Assembly: GCA_947478975.1 (NCBI GenBank)
Contig: CANJYI010000139.1
Span: forward strand, 1 to 7,402
Reading direction: 5' to 3'
Origin: Chthoniobacteraceae bacterium
GTDB taxonomy: Bacteria; Verrucomicrobiota; Verrucomicrobiia; Chthoniobacterales; Chthoniobacteraceae
Length of the DNA stretch: 7,402 bases
Shown here one piece after another: positions 5,697 through 7,402 of this stretch (its first letter is position 1; the number at the start of each line of letters is the position of its first letter). The notes below the pieces were generated by a model. The model did no database searches. It was given only the letters and a program-made list of their open reading frames with translations, and was not told the DNA's origin. A program made the translations under genes and the position numbers.

Positions 5697-6230
5697 ATGC
5701 AAATCACAGCCCCGCAGGACCAGCTCTCCGCCGCGAAACCGCCGGCCGATGGCGAGCTTTCTCCCCTTCATGTTGCGCCGGTGAAGGTGGAGCGGAAGTT
5801 CTTGGTGGGTGAACTCCCCAAGGTTCTGAACCTAAACGAAGGCCGCCATGTTTCTCAGGGCTACTTGGCGGTAGAGAGCGGCGGGGCCGAGGTGCGGATT
5901 CTACGGACGGAAAGTCAGGGCATCCTTTGTGTCAAAACCGGCTCCGGCCAGAACCAGGCCGAAACGGAAGTGCCCCTGAGTGCGGCCCAACTTTCCGCGC
6001 TCTGGCCGCTCACCGAGGGCCGGCGCATGAGCAAGGTCAGCTTCACTGTCGACATCGGGGAAACCCCCGTGTCTTTGGACCTGTACGAGGGGCAACTCAG
6101 TTGGCTTCGTATTGCGGAGGCTGAGTTTAAGAGTCACCAGTCGGCCGACAATTTTTCGCCCCCGCCATGGTTCCACCGCGAGGTGACGGATATTCACGCC
6201 TACCGGCAGAGCAACCTGGCCAGGGAGTAG
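5697..6230 (+). CDS. CYTH-domain protein (triphosphate tunnel metalloenzyme family) with altered signature motif
   Basis: The protein has 177 residues. After a 29-residue proline/alanine-rich leader it resembles short bacterial CYTH proteins: VERKFLV (31-37), QGYLA (54-58), VRILR (66-70), CVK80, an E89/E91 strand, K113, D128-L-Y, AEAEF (140-144) and the C-terminal SPPPWFHREVT...NLA (154-175). CYTH enzymes hydrolyse inorganic triphosphate or related phosphates, or act as class IV adenylate cyclases, inside a charged beta-barrel tunnel. The hallmark ExExK reads K30-V-E32-R-K34, so the first metal-binding glutamate is lysine. The later arginine of the usual K-x-R-Y strand is also missing (SKVSF, 112-116). 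Activity may be lost or changed. The start is ATG 5697, with a weak GAG 6 nt upstream. GTG at 5781 (residue 29) would remove the leader and start directly before the motif, so the start is uncertain. Membrane or export signals are absent. Confidence 0.75.
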   Translation: MQITAPQDQLSAAKPPADGELSPLHVAPVKVERKFLVGELPKVLNLNEGRHVSQGYLAVESGGAEVRILRTESQGILCVKTGSGQNQAETEVPLSAAQLSALWPLTEGRRMSKVSFTVDIGETPVSLDLYEGQLSWLRIAEAEFKSHQSADNFSPPPWFHREVTDIHAYRQSNLARE

Positions 6231-6466
6231 CGCCTTCGCCCTTCCACGGCCGGCTGACGGCCTTTCCCGGCTCTGTGCCGCAGGACTGGCAGAAACTGAA
6301 TCCCGCCGCCACCCAGTCCCCCAAAGGTCCCCCCCGCGGGGCGCTGCCGGGTTTCAGACCTCCCTCGTTTGGCGTCGGGACGTCACTCCAACAAACTGAG
6401 TTTTGCTGGGGACTAGAGAGTGTTGACTACCGGTAACTTCTCGCTGTCTCCTCTGGGAAAGGGGAG
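6231..6466. other. Intergenic stretch without a recognised gene
   Basis: This part of the 397-bp convergent gap has a G/C-rich first half with a perfect palindrome CCCCGCGGGG (6332-6341) and an A/T-richer second half leading into repeat copy 2. A plus-strand open frame of 89 codons (6167-6436) overlaps the CYTH gene, lacks a ribosome binding site and has low-complexity content, so I do not call it a gene. Confidence 0.5.
6248..6265 (+). terminator. Weak candidate terminator of the CYTH gene
   Basis: GGCCG (6248-6252) and CGGCC (6258-6262) form a 5-bp all-G/C stem with a 5-nt loop, followed by TTT, 18 nt after the CYTH stop codon. The T-run is short, so termination would be inefficient at best. 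Confidence 0.3.
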
Positions 6467-6606
6467 TGATCCGCAGAGGACGCTGATTTTCACAGATGCA
6501 CTTTGTGGTTTTCTCTAATCTGTTCAATCTGTCAAAGCTGCGGATACGTCTCTGAAAAAGCCTCTGTTTGGGCCGTGGCTACGGGTTTCCGTCCCCGAAC
6601 TTGGGT
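6467..6606. repeat. Dispersed palindromic repeat, copy 2
   Basis: This is a diverged second copy of the element at 4621-4742. Outer arms are ATCCGCAG (6469-6476) and CTGCGGAT (6538-6545); inner arms are ACAGAT (6492-6497) and ATCTGT (6518-6523). The shared tail is GGGTTTCCGTCC (6583-6594) followed by CGAACTTGGG. The spacer between the palindrome and the tail is longer here than in copy 1 (37 versus 23 nt), an insertion or deletion. Like copy 1 it lies between two convergent genes and ends just short of the minus-strand gene's stop codon. Confidence 0.8.
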
Positions 6607-6609
6607 TTC

Positions 6610-6622
6610 ACTGACTGTCAGT
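6610..6622. repeat. 13-bp inverted repeat after the lipoprotein gene
   Basis: ACTGAC-T-GTCAGT is perfectly symmetric around one base and begins 5 nt beyond the lipoprotein TAG stop. The centre is too tight for a full RNA hairpin, so a 5-bp stem with a 3-nt loop is the practical fold. It could help mark the transcript end or be chance. Confidence 0.3.
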
Positions 6623-6627
6623 ACGCG

Positions 6628-7329
6628 CTAGTTTCCCGTCCAAAGGTCGAGCCCGGCGCGCTGGTATCCGCCTCCTGCCTTTTGGGAAAGGTACAGACTC
6701 TGGCTTTTCTGGTTGGACGCTTTGTGTTCAAAGACGAAGTCAGAAACCCCGTCCTGGTTCAGGTCACCTGCCCAAATCAAAACCACGCTCTCGAGCGCGG
6801 GGTCGGTTCCCCGTTCAAACTCGCCGAGAATCTGCGGCGGTCCCGAGTTCACCGAGACGCTCAGCGCGTAGCTGGAGGGCGTTTTCTCCAGGTCCGAGGC
6901 GCGCACAAGGTAGCTATCGATGGAGAAGAAAGCCGGCACGCCCAAGCCGAGCCGGTTGAGGAGGTTCACCTCCGAGGGCCGTACTGACTTAAAATCGGCA
7001 GCCTCCACACGGCCGGCGCGGATCGAGCCGTGGCGCAGCAGGCAGAGTGCCGCGGGCAGGTTCGAGCGGAATTCTCTGCCGGTCTTTTCCCCCGGCTTGT
7101 CCACCTGGTCGTCATGCACCGGCCGGTTTTGCACCGAGGTTGGCAGAAGCGTCCATTGTTTGGCTCCGGTTTGGCAGAGTGCAAGCCATCCGCCTCCGAT
7201 GGAACGTGGCGCCTTGGCGCCGCTGCGGACTCCGGGAGCGAGCAGTGAAGAACGGTTGGGTTTTCCGGTTGCACACCCAAGAAGGGGGAGCAGGGGAAGG
7301 ACCAAAAGGCAGGCCTTGAGCGTGGACAT
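6628..7329 (-). CDS. Predicted lipoprotein with C-terminal DxNxDGxxD motif, function unknown
   Basis: The 233-residue protein starts with a type II signal peptide: a short charged start (MSTLK), a leucine-rich core and the lipobox L16-L17-G18-C19. C19 should be lipidated, and A20 after it would favour the outer membrane by the E. coli rule. The mature part is mostly non-repetitive and I recognise no enzyme family. Near the end, AGDLNQDGVSDFVFEH (187-202) is a calcium-binding-type loop (D189, N191, D193, D197) as found in FG-GAP/VCBS repeat and dockerin-like proteins; only one such loop is present. The ATG at 7329 is the only plausible start: an in-frame TGA lies one codon upstream (7333-7335). 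No Shine-Dalgarno sequence is present, because the upstream RNA is the pyrimidine-rich 9-nt repeat. A cell-envelope role is inference from the signal peptide. The gene converges on the CYTH gene and is probably monocistronic. Confidence 0.75.
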   Translation of the reverse strand: MSTLKACLLVLPLLPLLGCATGKPNRSSLLAPGVRSGAKAPRSIGGGWLALCQTGAKQWTLLPTSVQNRPVHDDQVDKPGEKTGREFRSNLPAALCLLRHGSIRAGRVEAADFKSVRPSEVNLLNRLGLGVPAFFSIDSYLVRASDLEKTPSSYALSVSVNSGPPQILGEFERGTDPALESVVLIWAGDLNQDGVSDFVFEHKASNQKSQSLYLSQKAGGGYQRAGLDLWTGN

Positions 7330-7334
7330 GGGTC

Positions 7335-7402
7335 AGTGGGAGAAGTGGGAGAAGTGGGAGAAGTGGGAGAAGTGGGAGAAGTGGGAGAAGTGGGAGAAGT
7401 GG
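7335..7402. repeat. 9-bp tandem repeat (AGTGGGAGA) upstream of the lipoprotein gene, truncated by the window end
   Basis: Seven perfect copies of AGTGGGAGA plus five further bases run to the last base of the window, so the true length is unknown. No mismatch occurs in any copy, suggesting recent expansion or active homogenisation. The plus strand has a GGG run every 9 bp, seven in all. In the minus-strand transcript of the lipoprotein gene the repeat becomes a pyrimidine-rich leader ending 5 nt before the start codon. The period is a multiple of three and no frame contains a stop codon. However, a TGA separates the repeat from the lipoprotein frame, so it is not part of that protein. Confidence 0.95.

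Noticed and set aside
5574..5771. Longer hydrolase start at 5771 giving 335 residues
   Set aside because: It would overlap the divergent CYTH gene by 75 bp, and the extra 66 residues lack dienelactone hydrolase features.
6167..6436. Plus-strand open frame of 89 codons after the CYTH gene
   Set aside because: It overlaps the end of the CYTH gene in another frame, has no ribosome binding site and no recognisable domain.
7335..7402. Tandem array as a CRISPR
   Set aside because: The unit is 9 bp with no unique spacers, so it is a minisatellite.

Overview
The window is GC-rich (by eye well above 60%) and holds six protein-coding genes with bacterial features. It shows no rRNA, tRNA, CRISPR array or intact insertion sequence. 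The dispersed A/T-richer repeats with ATCCGCAG/CTGCGGAT ends, the hairpin-rich gap at the left edge and the 9-bp minisatellite at the right edge resemble, from memory, intergenic repeats of Verrucomicrobiota/Planctomycetota (PVC) genomes. A verrucomicrobial origin is therefore my best guess, but it is inference: no phylogenetic marker gene is present.

Layout from left to right. (1) 1-320 is non-coding and packed with short perfect hairpins. (2) 321-1619 (-) is a LarA-family nickel-pincer-nucleotide enzyme homologue. (3) 1706-3475 (-) is a ChlI/ChlD-type AAA+ chelatase fusion: an ATPase domain, a proline-rich linker and a VWA domain with a MIDAS motif. It lies 86 bp upstream of the larA-like gene on the same strand, so the two probably form one transcription unit. 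(4) A 133-bp divergent promoter region contains a 7+2+7 inverted repeat. (5) 3609-4586 (+) is a metallo-beta-lactamase/beta-CASP nuclease of the DNA-ligase-associated exonuclease type. (6) A convergent gap carries repeat copy 1. (7) 4764-5573 (-) is a dienelactone hydrolase family protein. (8) A 123-bp divergent gap follows. (9) 5697-6230 (+) is a CYTH-domain (triphosphate tunnel metalloenzyme) protein with an altered signature motif. (10) A 397-bp convergent gap carries repeat copy 2. (11) 6628-7329 (-) is a predicted lipoprotein with a C-terminal DxNxDGxxD calcium-type motif. (12) 7335-7402 is a 9-bp tandem repeat that runs off the window and sits directly upstream of the lipoprotein start.

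The genes do not form one pathway. The one pairing that suggests cooperation is the metal-chelatase-type ATPase with the nickel-dependent LarA homologue: one family inserts metal into organic macrocycles, the other uses an organic nickel cofactor. Whether they cooperate is unproven. The other genes alternate in orientation, with shared promoter regions at 3476-3608 and 5574-5696. The two convergent gaps both hold the same palindromic dispersed repeat, ending about 22 nt from the stop codon of the minus-strand gene.
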